12,071 nt of DNA from Gammaproteobacteria bacterium (lineage in GTDB: Bacteria > Pseudomonadota > Gammaproteobacteria > S012-40): NCBI GenBank assembly GCA_029879945.1, contig JAOUPJ010000086.1, positions 1-12,071 on the forward strand, in the 5' to 3' direction. The stretch's first letter is position 1. Each line of letters begins with the position of its first letter. The notes below the pieces were generated by a model, which ran no database searches, was not told where the DNA came from, and saw nothing but the letters and a program-made list of their open reading frames with translations. This document shows positions 1-5,796 of the stretch, in pieces. Both the position numbers and the translations under genes were made by a program.

Positions 1-1259
1 ATGTGCAAAACGCCGTGCTCTTTTTGGAGGGCAAGAGCAGCGAGGTGATTGATTCATTGGTAGAACGAATGGAGCAGGCCTCGGAGCAATTAAAGTTTGA
101 AGACGCAGGCCGATATCGGGATCAGGTCGCTGCGCTCAAGCGGGTTCAGGAGAAGCAGTATGTAAGTGCCAGTGGCGCCAATAATGTGGACGTGCTGGCG
201 GTGGCGCTGGATTCGGGGGCGGCCTGTGTGCAAGTCTTCTATATTCGCGATGGACAAAATCTGGGTAACAAAACCTATTTCCCCAAGGTAGGGATTGATG
301 AGTCGCCACAGGACTTGCTCAGTGCATTTCTCACACAACACTACTTGGGTAATGCCAGTCGCAGCATGCCCAATGAGATATTGACTCATGTGGACGTGAG
401 TGATGACCCGGTCTTGTTGGAGGCCTTGTCTGAACAGGCGCAACGCCAGGTAAAGATTTCTACCCAGCTACGGGGGCAGCGGGCGCGTTGGCTGGATATG
501 GCCATGAGTAATGCGCAGACTTCACTGGCCTCTCACTTGGTCAACAAATCACAGATGCTGGCGCGCTTTGAGTCCTTACAAGATGCGTTGGAATTGGACG
601 TGATGCCGCAGCGTCTGGAGTGTTTTGATATCAGTCATACACAAGGTGAGGAGACAGTCGCCTCCTGTGTGGTATTTGATCTGAATGGTCCGTTAAAGAG
701 CGATTATCGTCGTTTTAATATAAAAGACATTACACCGGGTGATGACTATGCCGCCATGCAGCAGGCACTCACCCGTCGATATCAACGCATTAAAGAAGGC
801 GAAGGCAAGATTCCGGATGTTCTGTTTATCGATGGTGGTAAGGGGCAATTGAGTCAGGCCGAATCGGTGATGCAGGAGTTACAGATTGAAGGACTGACTC
901 TGGTGGGTGTGGCCAAGGGTGTGACACGCAAACCCGGTATGGAAACACTGTTCTTGTCCGGCAAAGAGCAGCCCTATATACTGGCCCACAACTCGCTAGG
1001 ATTGCATCTAATTCAACAGATTAGGGACGAGGCTCATCGCTTTGCCATAACTGGCCACCGGCTCAAACGCGGAAAGAAGAGACAAAAATCCATACTAGAG
1101 GATATACCGGGCTTGGGGCCAAAACGTAGACAACAATTGCTCAAACAGTTCGGTGGAATACAGGGCATAGAACGTGCTGGAGTAGAAGATCTGTGTTTGG
1201 TTAAGGGAATCAGCAGGGAATTGGCGCAAAAGATTTATGATTGTTTTCACGCGGACTAG
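1..1259 (+). CDS. uvrC: UvrABC excinuclease subunit C, C-terminal part (5' truncated by window)
   Basis: UvrC makes the two incisions beside a DNA lesion in nucleotide excision repair, after loading by UvrB. The reading frame is open from the window edge, so the N-terminal GIY-YIG nuclease domain lies outside; about 419 of roughly 610 residues are present. In window residues, the UVR motif that contacts UvrB is at about 12-47. The RNase H-like 5'-incision domain covers about 200-350, with its acidic and histidine residues visible as D209 (CFDISH), D277 (IDGGKGQ) and H345 (DEAHRF). Two helix-hairpin-helix motifs end the protein (about 360-415; IPGLGPKRR and VKGISREL). The stop is 3 bp before pgsA, the usual pairing in Gammaproteobacteria. 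The GTG at position 3 is an internal valine codon, not the start. The family assignment is certain; nothing looks damaged. Confidence 0.97.
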   Translation, partial: VQNAVLFLEGKSSEVIDSLVERMEQASEQLKFEDAGRYRDQVAALKRVQEKQYVSASGANNVDVLAVALDSGAACVQVFYIRDGQNLGNKTYFPKVGIDESPQDLLSAFLTQHYLGNASRSMPNEILTHVDVSDDPVLLEALSEQAQRQVKISTQLRGQRARWLDMAMSNAQTSLASHLVNKSQMLARFESLQDALELDVMPQRLECFDISHTQGEETVASCVVFDLNGPLKSDYRRFNIKDITPGDDYAAMQQALTRRYQRIKEGEGKIPDVLFIDGGKGQLSQAESVMQELQIEGLTLVGVAKGVTRKPGMETLFLSGKEQPYILAHNSLGLHLIQQIRDEAHRFAITGHRLKRGKKRQKSILEDIPGLGPKRRQQLLKQFGGIQGIERAGVEDLCLVKGISRELAQKIYDCFHAD

Positions 1260-1262
1260 ATT

Positions 1263-1814
1263 ATGAACTTACCATTGGCCCTCACATGGGGACGCATTAT
1301 TGCGATTCCTGTTTTTGCCGTGGTGTTTTACATGCCCTTTGAATCGGCGAATGTTCTGTGCACAGCCATTTTTTTCGTCGCCGGTATTACCGATTGGCTA
1401 GATGGTTATCTGGCCCGTAAATGGGGCCAGACCTCATCCTTCGGCGCATTCCTCGATCCAGTCGCTGATAAGCTTATGGTGGTGGTCGCCCTGATTCTAC
1501 TCACCGAATATGCTGCAAGTCCCTGGTTTTCTCTGCCCGCTGTGGTCATTATTGGTCGTGAAATTACGGTTTCTGCCCTGCGTGAGTGGATGGCCGAATT
1601 GGGTGAACGGGCCTCGGTGGCTGTTTCCACTATGGGTAAGATCAAAACAGCCCTGCAGTTGTGGGCCCTGGGTTTTTTAATCTACAGAGAGCCTATCGGT
1701 GATTTTATAGTGTGGGACGTGGGCCTGGTTTTGCTTTATGCCTCAGCGGCCCTTACGCTGTGGTCCATGATTGTCTACCTGCGCGCCGCCTGGCCTAAGC
1801 TGAGTAATGAGTAG
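1263..1814 (+). CDS. pgsA: CDP-diacylglycerol--glycerol-3-phosphate 3-phosphatidyltransferase
   Basis: PgsA is an inner-membrane enzyme that joins CDP-diacylglycerol and glycerol 3-phosphate to give phosphatidylglycerol phosphate, the committed step to phosphatidylglycerol and cardiolipin. The CDP-alcohol phosphotransferase signature is complete: D44, D47, G48, A51, R52, then G61, D65 and D69, which bind the metal ions and substrate. Hydrophobic segments at about 11-25, 29-43, 71-83, 88-100, 128-140 and 148-172 fit the usual six membrane helices. The length of 183 residues is typical. The ATG lies 3 bp after the uvrC stop with only a weak ribosome site, so translational coupling to uvrC is likely. 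Its place between uvrC and the tRNA cluster matches E. coli gene order. Confidence 0.97.
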   Translation: MNLPLALTWGRIIAIPVFAVVFYMPFESANVLCTAIFFVAGITDWLDGYLARKWGQTSSFGAFLDPVADKLMVVVALILLTEYAASPWFSLPAVVIIGREITVSALREWMAELGERASVAVSTMGKIKTALQLWALGFLIYREPIGDFIVWDVGLVLLYASAALTLWSMIVYLRAAWPKLSNE

Positions 1815-1852
1815 TTATTTAACATTTTGATAAATAAGATAAATTTTCTCCC

Positions 1853-1880
1853 TTGACAGATTTCTAGCGGCTAGTACAAT
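1853..1880 (+). promoter_or_regulatory. Sigma70-type promoter for the tRNA cluster
   Basis: TTGACA (1853-1858), a 16-bp spacer and TACAAT (1875-1880) form a near-consensus promoter. Transcription would start near 1887, about nine bases before the mature tRNA-Gly. The segment after the -10 box is GC-rich (ACGTCGGGC), the discriminator type seen at stable-RNA promoters under stringent control. No strong hairpin lies between pgsA and this promoter, so some read-through from pgsA is possible. Confidence 0.85.
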
Positions 1881-1895
1881 ACGTCGGGCATAAAT

Positions 1896-1971
<76 letters not shown>

Positions 1972-1979
1972 AAATTCTG

Positions 1980-2006
1980 AAACCTCGGAGACCCGAGGTT
2001 TTTTTG
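1980..2006 (+). terminator. Rho-independent terminator-like hairpin after tRNA-Gly
   Basis: An 8-bp stem, AACCTCGG (1981-1988) and CCGAGGTT (1993-2000), closes a four-base loop and runs into seven consecutive T from 1999. It sits 9 bp after the tRNA-Gly CCA end. It probably ends or attenuates the tRNA-Gly transcript, so tRNA-Cys and tRNA-Leu need read-through or their own promoter. Confidence 0.85.
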
Positions 2007-2032
2007 TTCTCAGCGGAGCTAGAAGCATCGAG

Positions 2033-2061
2033 TTTCGCCTGAGAGAGTATAACGTTATACT
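2033..2061 (+). promoter_or_regulatory. Possible tRNA-Cys promoter with a palindrome over the -10 box
   Basis: TATACT (2056-2061) lies ten bases before tRNA-Cys and fits a -10 box. The matching -35 (TTTCGC, 2033-2038, 17-bp spacer) is poor. The -10 is half of a perfect 16-bp palindrome at 2046-2061 (AGTATAACGTTATACT). The terminator just upstream makes a second promoter plausible. The palindrome may be a protein site or chance. Confidence 0.4.
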
Positions 2062-2070
2062 AACGCTCTT

Positions 2071-2144
2071 GGCTGAGTGGCAGAGTGGTTATGCAGCGGC
2101 CTGCAAAGCCGTGGACCTCGGTTCGATTCCGGGCTCAGCCTCCA
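2071..2144 (+). tRNA. cysT: tRNA-Cys (anticodon GCA)
   Basis: The 74-nt cloverleaf has acceptor strands GGCTGAG and CTCAGCC, an anticodon arm of GCGGC / CTGCAAA loop / GCCGT, and a T-arm containing GGTTCGATTCC. The discriminator base is T, followed by an encoded CCA. It has the small variable loop expected for tRNA-Cys. The symbol follows E. coli synteny. Confidence 0.96.
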
Positions 2145-2157
2145 TCTTCAGTGTATT

Positions 2158-2327
2158 GCCCGGGTGGCGTTGTGGTAGATAATCATCCACAGATTTCCTC
2201 AGGCTTGATCTCTGAAATTGAGAACTTAAAGTTTTTGAATTAGCCCGGGTGGCGTTGTGGTAGATAATCATCCACAGATTTCCTCAGGCTTGATCTCTGA
2301 AATTGAGAACTTAAAGTTTTTGAATTA
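2158..2327 (+). repeat. Two exact 85-bp tandem units carrying the tRNA-Leu 5' end
   Basis: Units 2158-2242 and 2243-2327 are identical, and the next 85-bp step begins the real tRNA-Leu gene at 2328. Each unit opens with the same 12 bases as tRNA-Leu (GCCCGGGTGGCG) and then TGGTAGA, as in the tRNA D-arm, before diverging. The units therefore look like decayed 5' tRNA-Leu fragments plus spacer, copied in tandem by misaligned replication or recombination. No complete tRNA folds from either unit: the T-arm and 3' acceptor strand are missing. Being exact, the duplication must be recent or maintained. Confidence 0.9.
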
Positions 2328-2414
2328 GCCCGGGTGGCGAAATTGGTAGACGCAAGGGACTTAAAATCCCTCGGGGGAAACTCCGTGCCGGTTCGACTCC
2401 GGCCCCGGGCACCA
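2328..2414 (+). tRNA. leuZ: tRNA-Leu (anticodon UAA), island attachment gene
   Basis: The 87-nt gene has the long variable arm of a class II tRNA. Acceptor strands are GCCCGGG (2328-2334) and CCCGGGC (2404-2410), then discriminator A and an encoded CCA. The anticodon arm is AGGGA / CTTAAAA / TCCCT, giving anticodon UAA. The T-arm contains GGTTCGACTCC. The gene remains intact because the island supplies its 3' end (attL). No convincing terminator follows it. The symbol follows E. coli synteny. Confidence 0.96.
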
Positions 2415-2415
2415 T
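2392..2415 (+). other. attL core (tRNA-Leu 3' end)
   Basis: This stretch of the tRNA-Leu T-arm and acceptor strand is repeated at 11957-11979, identical except for one G. The first 17 bases (TTCGACTCCGGCCCCGG) and the last six (CACCAT) are shared. Crossover most likely falls in the 17-base block. Confidence 0.85.
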
Positions 2416-2445
2416 ATTCTTCTTTTCCCACCAACACATCTCTGG

Positions 2446-2469
2446 TGCACTATAGTTCTCACTAGTGCA
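2446..2469. repeat. Short inverted repeat between attL and the integrase
   Basis: TGCACTA (2446-2452) and TAGTGCA (2463-2469) form a 7-bp inverted repeat with a 10-base spacer. A second one, TCCATTG/CAATGGA, is at 2572-2590. The 230 bp between tRNA and integrase holds no open reading frame of note and is where accessory binding sites for integrase and excisionase would be expected. No protein is assigned to these sites. Confidence 0.4.
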
Positions 2470-2589
2470 ATTACGTTCTCGCCAACTCCAAATCACATGA
2501 TATTCCACGATATTTAACAAAAATCGATATGTAATACCTAAAGGAATCTTTTCCGGGAAAGTGCTAGTTGGTCCATTGTATTCCAATGG

Positions 2590-2646
2590 ATTTGGGGGTA
2601 CTTTCGGGGGTATGTATATGTAAATCGAATCGAGGTACCCCCAAAT
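2590..2646. promoter_or_regulatory. Integrase upstream control region: G5-T repeats and inverted repeat over the start codon
   Basis: Two direct copies of GGGGGTA begin at 2594 and 2606, exactly 12 bp apart, and a third is inverted at 2636-2642. A perfect 12-bp inverted repeat, ATTTGGGGGTAC (2590-2601) and GTACCCCCAAAT (2635-2646), ends on the integrase ATG. The GAGG ribosome site (2632-2635) sits at the edge of its right arm. Similar paired G5-T motifs at the same 12-bp spacing occur near attR. Likely roles are integrase arm binding, autorepression, or an mRNA stem hiding the start; which one is inference. Confidence 0.6.
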
Positions 2647-3868
2647 GGAAAAGCGCTCGTATCCTGGAAAATTGACTGCTCTCAAAGTTAGTAAAGCCAA
2701 ACCGAAGGAGAAGCCTTACAAGCTTTTTGATGGTGGGGGACTATTTTTGCTGGTGCAGACAAACGGGGCGCGTTACTGGCGATACAAGTACCGATTCGCG
2801 GGAAAAGAAAAATTACTCTCCATTGGAGTCTTTCCTAGTGTATCTCTTGCTTCTGCCCGTGAAATTTTTGCTGAGGCGCGTACACAGCTTTCTCAAGGGG
2901 TAGATCCGGGACGTGCTAAAAAAGATTTGAAAAGAGATAGGTTGCTAAACAACTTTCTTTCGATAGGGATGGAGTGGCATGAGAGAAAGTCCTGTGAATG
3001 GTCTGAAAAACACGCTAGCAGGGTGTTAGCCGATCTTCAAAGAGACGTATTCCCTCCAATTGGTGATATACCGATAAAACTGGTTTCAGTTGAAGACGTG
3101 CTGTCGATACTGCGAACTATTGAGGGTAGGGAAGCGCTGGACGTAGCAAAAAGAACGAAACAAAGAATTTCCGACATATTTCGATACGCGATACGAACAG
3201 GTCGTGCGGATAGAAACCCTACCGATACACTACATGGAGTGATCAAAACACGTAAAGTGGTTCACAGAGCTGCATTGCCTGCCAATCAAATCCCAGAGTT
3301 CATGGCGCAACTAGAGGTATATAAGGGAGATGAGCTTACTAAACTAGCTTTGAAGCTCATCATTCTAACTTTTGTTCGGCCAGGCGAGCTACGCCATGCA
3401 AGATGGGAAGAATTTGATTATGAAAAAGCGATTTGGAAAATACCTGGTGAACGAATGAAAATGAAAGAGGAGCATATTGTTCCGCTTTCGAGTCAAGCGA
3501 TAGAAGTACTAAAAGAAATTAGACGTTTATCAAGAGGAAGTGACCTGCTATTTCCTGGTAAACGTACTATGGGGGCGGTAATGTCTGAAAATACCCTTAC
3601 TTATGCGATAAGGAAGAGACTAGGGTTTAACGCAACAGCACATGGTTTTCGAGCTACGGCGTCCACCGTGTTAAATGAATCGGGGTTTAATCCAGATGTT
3701 ATTGAAAGGCAACTTGCTCATGCCAGCAGAGACAAAGTCCGTGCTGCGTATAACCGTTCACAGTACCTTGCAGACAGAATCAAAATGATGCAGTGGTGGG
3801 CTGACTACGTAGGTAATCCTTCGATTGCAAGCAATGTAGTGCAATTCGTAAGTAAATCTATTTCTTGA
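2645..3868 (+). CDS. P4-type tyrosine recombinase / integrase
   Basis: This site-specific recombinase would integrate and excise the island at tRNA-Leu. The N-terminal part (about 1-95, including the segment around GGGLFLLV and YRFAGKEK) is the arm-binding domain typical of P4-like integrases. A core-binding helical domain follows (about 100-210). The catalytic domain shows R245 (VRPGELR), H333 and R336 (HGFR), H359 (QLAHAS) and the nucleophile Y369 (AAYNRS); the active-site lysine is probably in the segment MKMKEEH near 275. All key residues are present and 407 residues is normal. The start ATG has a GAGG site nine bases upstream and lies inside an inverted repeat. The position beside attL is as expected. 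Confidence 0.96.
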   Translation: MEKRSYPGKLTALKVSKAKPKEKPYKLFDGGGLFLLVQTNGARYWRYKYRFAGKEKLLSIGVFPSVSLASAREIFAEARTQLSQGVDPGRAKKDLKRDRLLNNFLSIGMEWHERKSCEWSEKHASRVLADLQRDVFPPIGDIPIKLVSVEDVLSILRTIEGREALDVAKRTKQRISDIFRYAIRTGRADRNPTDTLHGVIKTRKVVHRAALPANQIPEFMAQLEVYKGDELTKLALKLIILTFVRPGELRHARWEEFDYEKAIWKIPGERMKMKEEHIVPLSSQAIEVLKEIRRLSRGSDLLFPGKRTMGAVMSENTLTYAIRKRLGFNATAHGFRATASTVLNESGFNPDVIERQLAHASRDKVRAAYNRSQYLADRIKMMQWWADYVGNPSIASNVVQFVSKSIS

Positions 3869-4329
3869 CCAAGGGTGTTGGTACGTTGAGTTGTAGGTTG
3901 TTAAATGCAAAAAAGGAACTGGGAACTCTACCAGACAGCGCTGAGCTTCAGCGGCTTGTCAAGTACTATCCAACATACGGCTGGGAACACAGGAAGGTTT
4001 TGCTGCAGGGGTACTTTAAAGACTTGCCTCCAAGCGTTCTAGTAGATAAAAAACTGGAGGCTAAGGGGATCGACAAAAAATCGTTATCGAACAGCTCTAT
4101 TGGTGCCCATACTAGGTGGGTGAAGTTAAAGGTGGAACATGTCATCATAAGGATACTATACCTCCGGTATCGTTTAGATGACGGACTAACCAGAAGACAG
4201 TCAAACCAAAAACTCTTAGTGGAATATGGATCTGAAAAACCAAATACGCAAGATGGTGGTCAATCTAATCTAAGAAAAGTTACACATTCGAAGATCCTCG
4301 ACGAAAAAAATCACAAAAAACCAATCTAA
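3865..4329 (+). CDS. Hypothetical protein downstream of the integrase (TTG start)
   Basis: I do not recognise this 154-residue frame. It begins with a TTG whose bases overlap the integrase TGA stop (TTGA), suggesting translational coupling; other TTG codons follow at 3886 and 3898, and no in-frame ATG is available near the start. The product is basic, with a hydrophobic stretch (about 91-101, VEHVIIRILYL) in the middle and a polar, lysine-rich tail. No signal peptide or known motif is visible. It fills the space between integrase and AlpA on the same strand with no competing frame, which supports it being real. The exact start is uncertain and it may be a lineage-specific orphan. Confidence 0.5.
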   Translation: MTKGVGTLSCRLLNAKKELGTLPDSAELQRLVKYYPTYGWEHRKVLLQGYFKDLPPSVLVDKKLEAKGIDKKSLSNSSIGAHTRWVKLKVEHVIIRILYLRYRLDDGLTRRQSNQKLLVEYGSEKPNTQDGGQSNLRKVTHSKILDEKNHKKPI

Positions 4330-4353
4330 TTTAGCACTTTCCCGTTTTTCAAA

Positions 4354-4381
4354 TTGAATAATATTTTCCCTAGAAGATAAT
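4354..4381 (+). promoter_or_regulatory. Candidate promoter for the AlpA-family gene
   Basis: TTGAAT (4354-4359), a 16-bp spacer and GATAAT (4376-4381) resemble a sigma70 promoter, within a very AT-rich gap between the hypothetical gene and alpA. The predicted start lies about 25 bases before the AlpA ATG. Confidence 0.45.
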
Positions 4382-4411
4382 TTAAGTATTAAAACGTCTA
4401 TAGGGGTTCGC

Positions 4412-4585
4412 ATGAAGCTAATAAAGCTTAAAGAAGTAGTAGAAGTAACTGGCTTGTCAAAAAGTTGGATCTATAGCGCCATGCGCGTTGGAAATTTTCC
4501 ACGTCCAATTCAGATAGGTCAACGAAGAGTTGCGTGGAAAAAGTCTGATATTGAGAAATGGATAGAAGATAGACCAGCAGCATAA
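4412..4585 (+). CDS. AlpA-family transcriptional regulator / excisionase
   Basis: This 57-residue protein is a MerR-like winged helix-turn-helix of the AlpA family, which in P4-like and cryptic elements activates or assists excision. It starts MKLIKLKEVVEVTGLSKS; the helix-turn-helix lies at about 5-27 (VVEVTGLSKSWIYSAM), followed by the diagnostic FPRPIQIGQRRVAWKKSDI segment and the C-terminal helix EKWIED. AGGGG (4402-4406) stands five bases before the ATG. Nearest functional partner is the integrase 540 bp upstream; together they form the mobility module. A frame this small is easily missed, but the match to the family pattern is strong along the whole length. Confidence 0.9.
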   Translation: MKLIKLKEVVEVTGLSKSWIYSAMRVGNFPRPIQIGQRRVAWKKSDIEKWIEDRPAA

Positions 4586-4978
4586 TAACTTCCAAGTAGA
4601 TGTAATTACATAGTGTTGCAAATAATTTCACTAGTCATTGGTCTGGTGCAATCAATTGCAAAATTAGTCCCTTATTTTTTGCGAACTCGTGCGGGTGCGA
4701 CCCTCTAGTTGAGGATGTTTTGGTGGGCACGTAAACAAAGCCATCAACTGGTGATACCTCAGGAAAGAAGCCAGGCAGTGGAATCGGCTATCGATGGCCG
4801 CCACCTACAGTGTTAGTACATCGACGTGGTCCTGCCTCCATGTTAAGGCAGTTAAACTCTTTTGAACCAAAAGGGTTTGGGTTTGGGTGCCTGGATTGCC
4901 TAGGAAAGATTGCTTTAGCAATAAAAACCAAGGGGTAGGGGCCCCTTGGAAAGCATAAGCAAGAAGGAACAAACAAAA
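4586..4978 (+). ncRNA. 393-bp gene-free region; candidate structured RNA or origin at about 4680-4950
   Basis: No convincing protein frame lies here. From about 4680 the sequence is less AT-rich than its surroundings and packed with stems: GTGG plus CGGC pairing with GCCG plus CCAC (4778-4804), CTGCCT/AGGCAG (4832-4851), an eight-pair stem with one G-T pair around CTTTTG/CAAAAG (4857-4875), ATTGC/GCAAT (4909-4922) and CCAAGGGG/CCCCTTGG with a six-base loop (4928-4949). A G-tract run GGGTTTGGGTTTGGG is at 4873-4887. It could be an untranslated leader of the following gene, a separate small RNA, or an iteron-free replication or packaging site. No known RNA family is recognised. Confidence 0.35.
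4615..4662. promoter_or_regulatory. Cluster of helically phased TTGCAA-type motifs (candidate operator)
   Basis: Three imperfect copies of an ATTGCAAT-like palindrome lie at 4615-4622 (GTTGCAAA), 4645-4652 (GGTGCAAT) and 4655-4662 (ATTGCAAA), offset by 30 and 10 bp, so on one face of the helix. A related tandem pair occurs at 6436-6453, in the gap before the methyltransferase operon. Binding by one of the island's own regulators (AlpA, RHH-like or HTH protein) is a guess. Confidence 0.4.
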
Positions 4979-5365
4979 ATGTATACAGAAAGACTTACTG
5001 GAATTGATCAGAGAAAACTAAAGAATGGGCAGATGAGATTACGTTTTAAATTAAGTGATAGAGCGTATTCACTAGTTACTAATTCAATAAAAATGACCGG
5101 TTACAAATATAGAAATGCAGCAGTTGATGCAATATGTCATCACTTTCTTTCTTCTGAAATTGATACCTTACATTCTTTTGGTGATGTGCATGGAAAGAAT
5201 AGGCTTCTAGTGAAGCTTTATGAGGATGAATTTGAAATATTTTGTGAGGCGATCCTGAATGCAAGGGATATGTGTGAATGTGATGTGGATGCTTTTGTTC
5301 GAATCTTTTTGCACTACGCACTATCAGAGTTAGAGGACGAAACGACTTTAAAATATATTAATTAA
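4979..5365 (+). CDS. Hypothetical protein with two ribbon-helix-helix-like halves
   Basis: I do not recognise the family. The 128-residue product seems to contain two copies of one pattern: a short basic strand, a helix, and a second helix. Half 1 spans about 20-59 (RLRFKLSDRAY ... VDAICHHFL) and half 2 about 75-117 (RLLVKLYEDEF ... VDAFVRIFL). RL..KL and VDA sit at equivalent positions with a one-residue offset. This is the layout of MetJ/Arc/CopG DNA-binding domains, which normally dimerise; two halves in one chain could form one DNA-binding unit. I chose the ATG at 4979 because AAGGA (4964-4968) precedes it at a good distance; an upstream TTG at 4946 falls inside a strong hairpin. The gene ends 5 bp before the next one. 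DNA binding is inferred. Confidence 0.75.
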   Translation: MYTERLTGIDQRKLKNGQMRLRFKLSDRAYSLVTNSIKMTGYKYRNAAVDAICHHFLSSEIDTLHSFGDVHGKNRLLVKLYEDEFEIFCEAILNARDMCECDVDAFVRIFLHYALSELEDETTLKYIN

Positions 5366-5370
5366 CTTTA

Positions 5371-5796
5371 ATGGGTTTGAATATGAGCCAAGAACCAATC
5401 AGTAAATTGACACCAAAGCAACTTAGGGCATTGCCCCTACTTGCTTCGGGCATGGTAGCAAAAGAGGTAGCTTTGACTGTTAATGTTTCCCAAGTTCAAA
5501 TATCAAATTGGAAAAAAAATGAAGAGTTCATGGAGGAGCTTGGTAGAGCTCGAAAAGAAGTAGTTAGAGAGACCGAAACGAGATTGGTAGGCTTGGCTAT
5601 AGAGGCGGTCAGCGCATTAGGAGATTTAATGAAAAATGCAAGGAGTGAGAGTTCAAAACTCCGTGCGGCTATTTATCTTATTGAGAGAGTCGGTTTTCAA
5701 GTTTCCCTGGATGGGTATGGAAAAGGAGGGAAAAAAGGAATTGATATGGATTTACTATTGACGGCCCTTGGTGCCAAAGAGGAGGAAAGAAAGTGA
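5371..5796 (+). CDS. Helix-turn-helix protein resembling phage small terminase subunits
   Basis: The N-terminal half carries a clear helix-turn-helix at about residues 27-48 (GMVAKEVALTVNVSQVQISN W), preceded by LTPKQLRALPLL. The layout is that of small terminase (TerS)/phBC6A51-type proteins: a helix-turn-helix, the link WKKNEEFMEELGRARKE, then a long helical region (about 55-105) that could drive oligomerisation. In phages TerS binds pac or cos DNA and hands it to the large terminase. No large terminase or capsid gene is present here, so it may regulate transcription, or act on a helper phage's packaging as in phage-inducible islands. The start may instead be the ATG at 5383 (MSQEPISK); neither has a strong ribosome site. 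It overlaps the next gene by 4 bp. Confidence 0.8.
   Translation: MGLNMSQEPISKLTPKQLRALPLLASGMVAKEVALTVNVSQVQISNWKKNEEFMEELGRARKEVVRETETRLVGLAIEAVSALGDLMKNARSESSKLRAAIYLIERVGFQVSLDGYGKGGKKGIDMDLLLTALGAKEEERK

Noticed and set aside
2158..2327. Additional tRNA genes inside the 85-bp units
   Set aside because: Only the 5' acceptor strand and part of a D-arm are recognisable; no T-arm or 3' acceptor strand is present, so no cloverleaf forms.
2240..2700. Minus-strand open frames across tRNA-Leu and the integrase leader
   Set aside because: They run through the tRNA gene and the 85-bp repeats, have no family pattern, and resemble the spurious proteins often predicted opposite tRNA genes.
4428..4631. 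A 67-residue minus-strand frame over the AlpA gene
   Set aside because: It is the antisense shadow of the well-matched AlpA-family gene and is low-complexity (leucine-rich).
4788..4976. A 62-residue open frame on the minus strand in the gene-free region
   Set aside because: It overlaps the stems and G-tracts, is rich in Pro, Arg and Cys with no domain pattern, and is opposite to all island genes; it is probably a by-product of low stop-codon density.
4946..4978. Upstream TTG start for the RHH-like gene
   Set aside because: The TTG lies in the right arm of a strong hairpin and lacks a ribosome site; the ATG at 4979 has AAGGA at a suitable distance.
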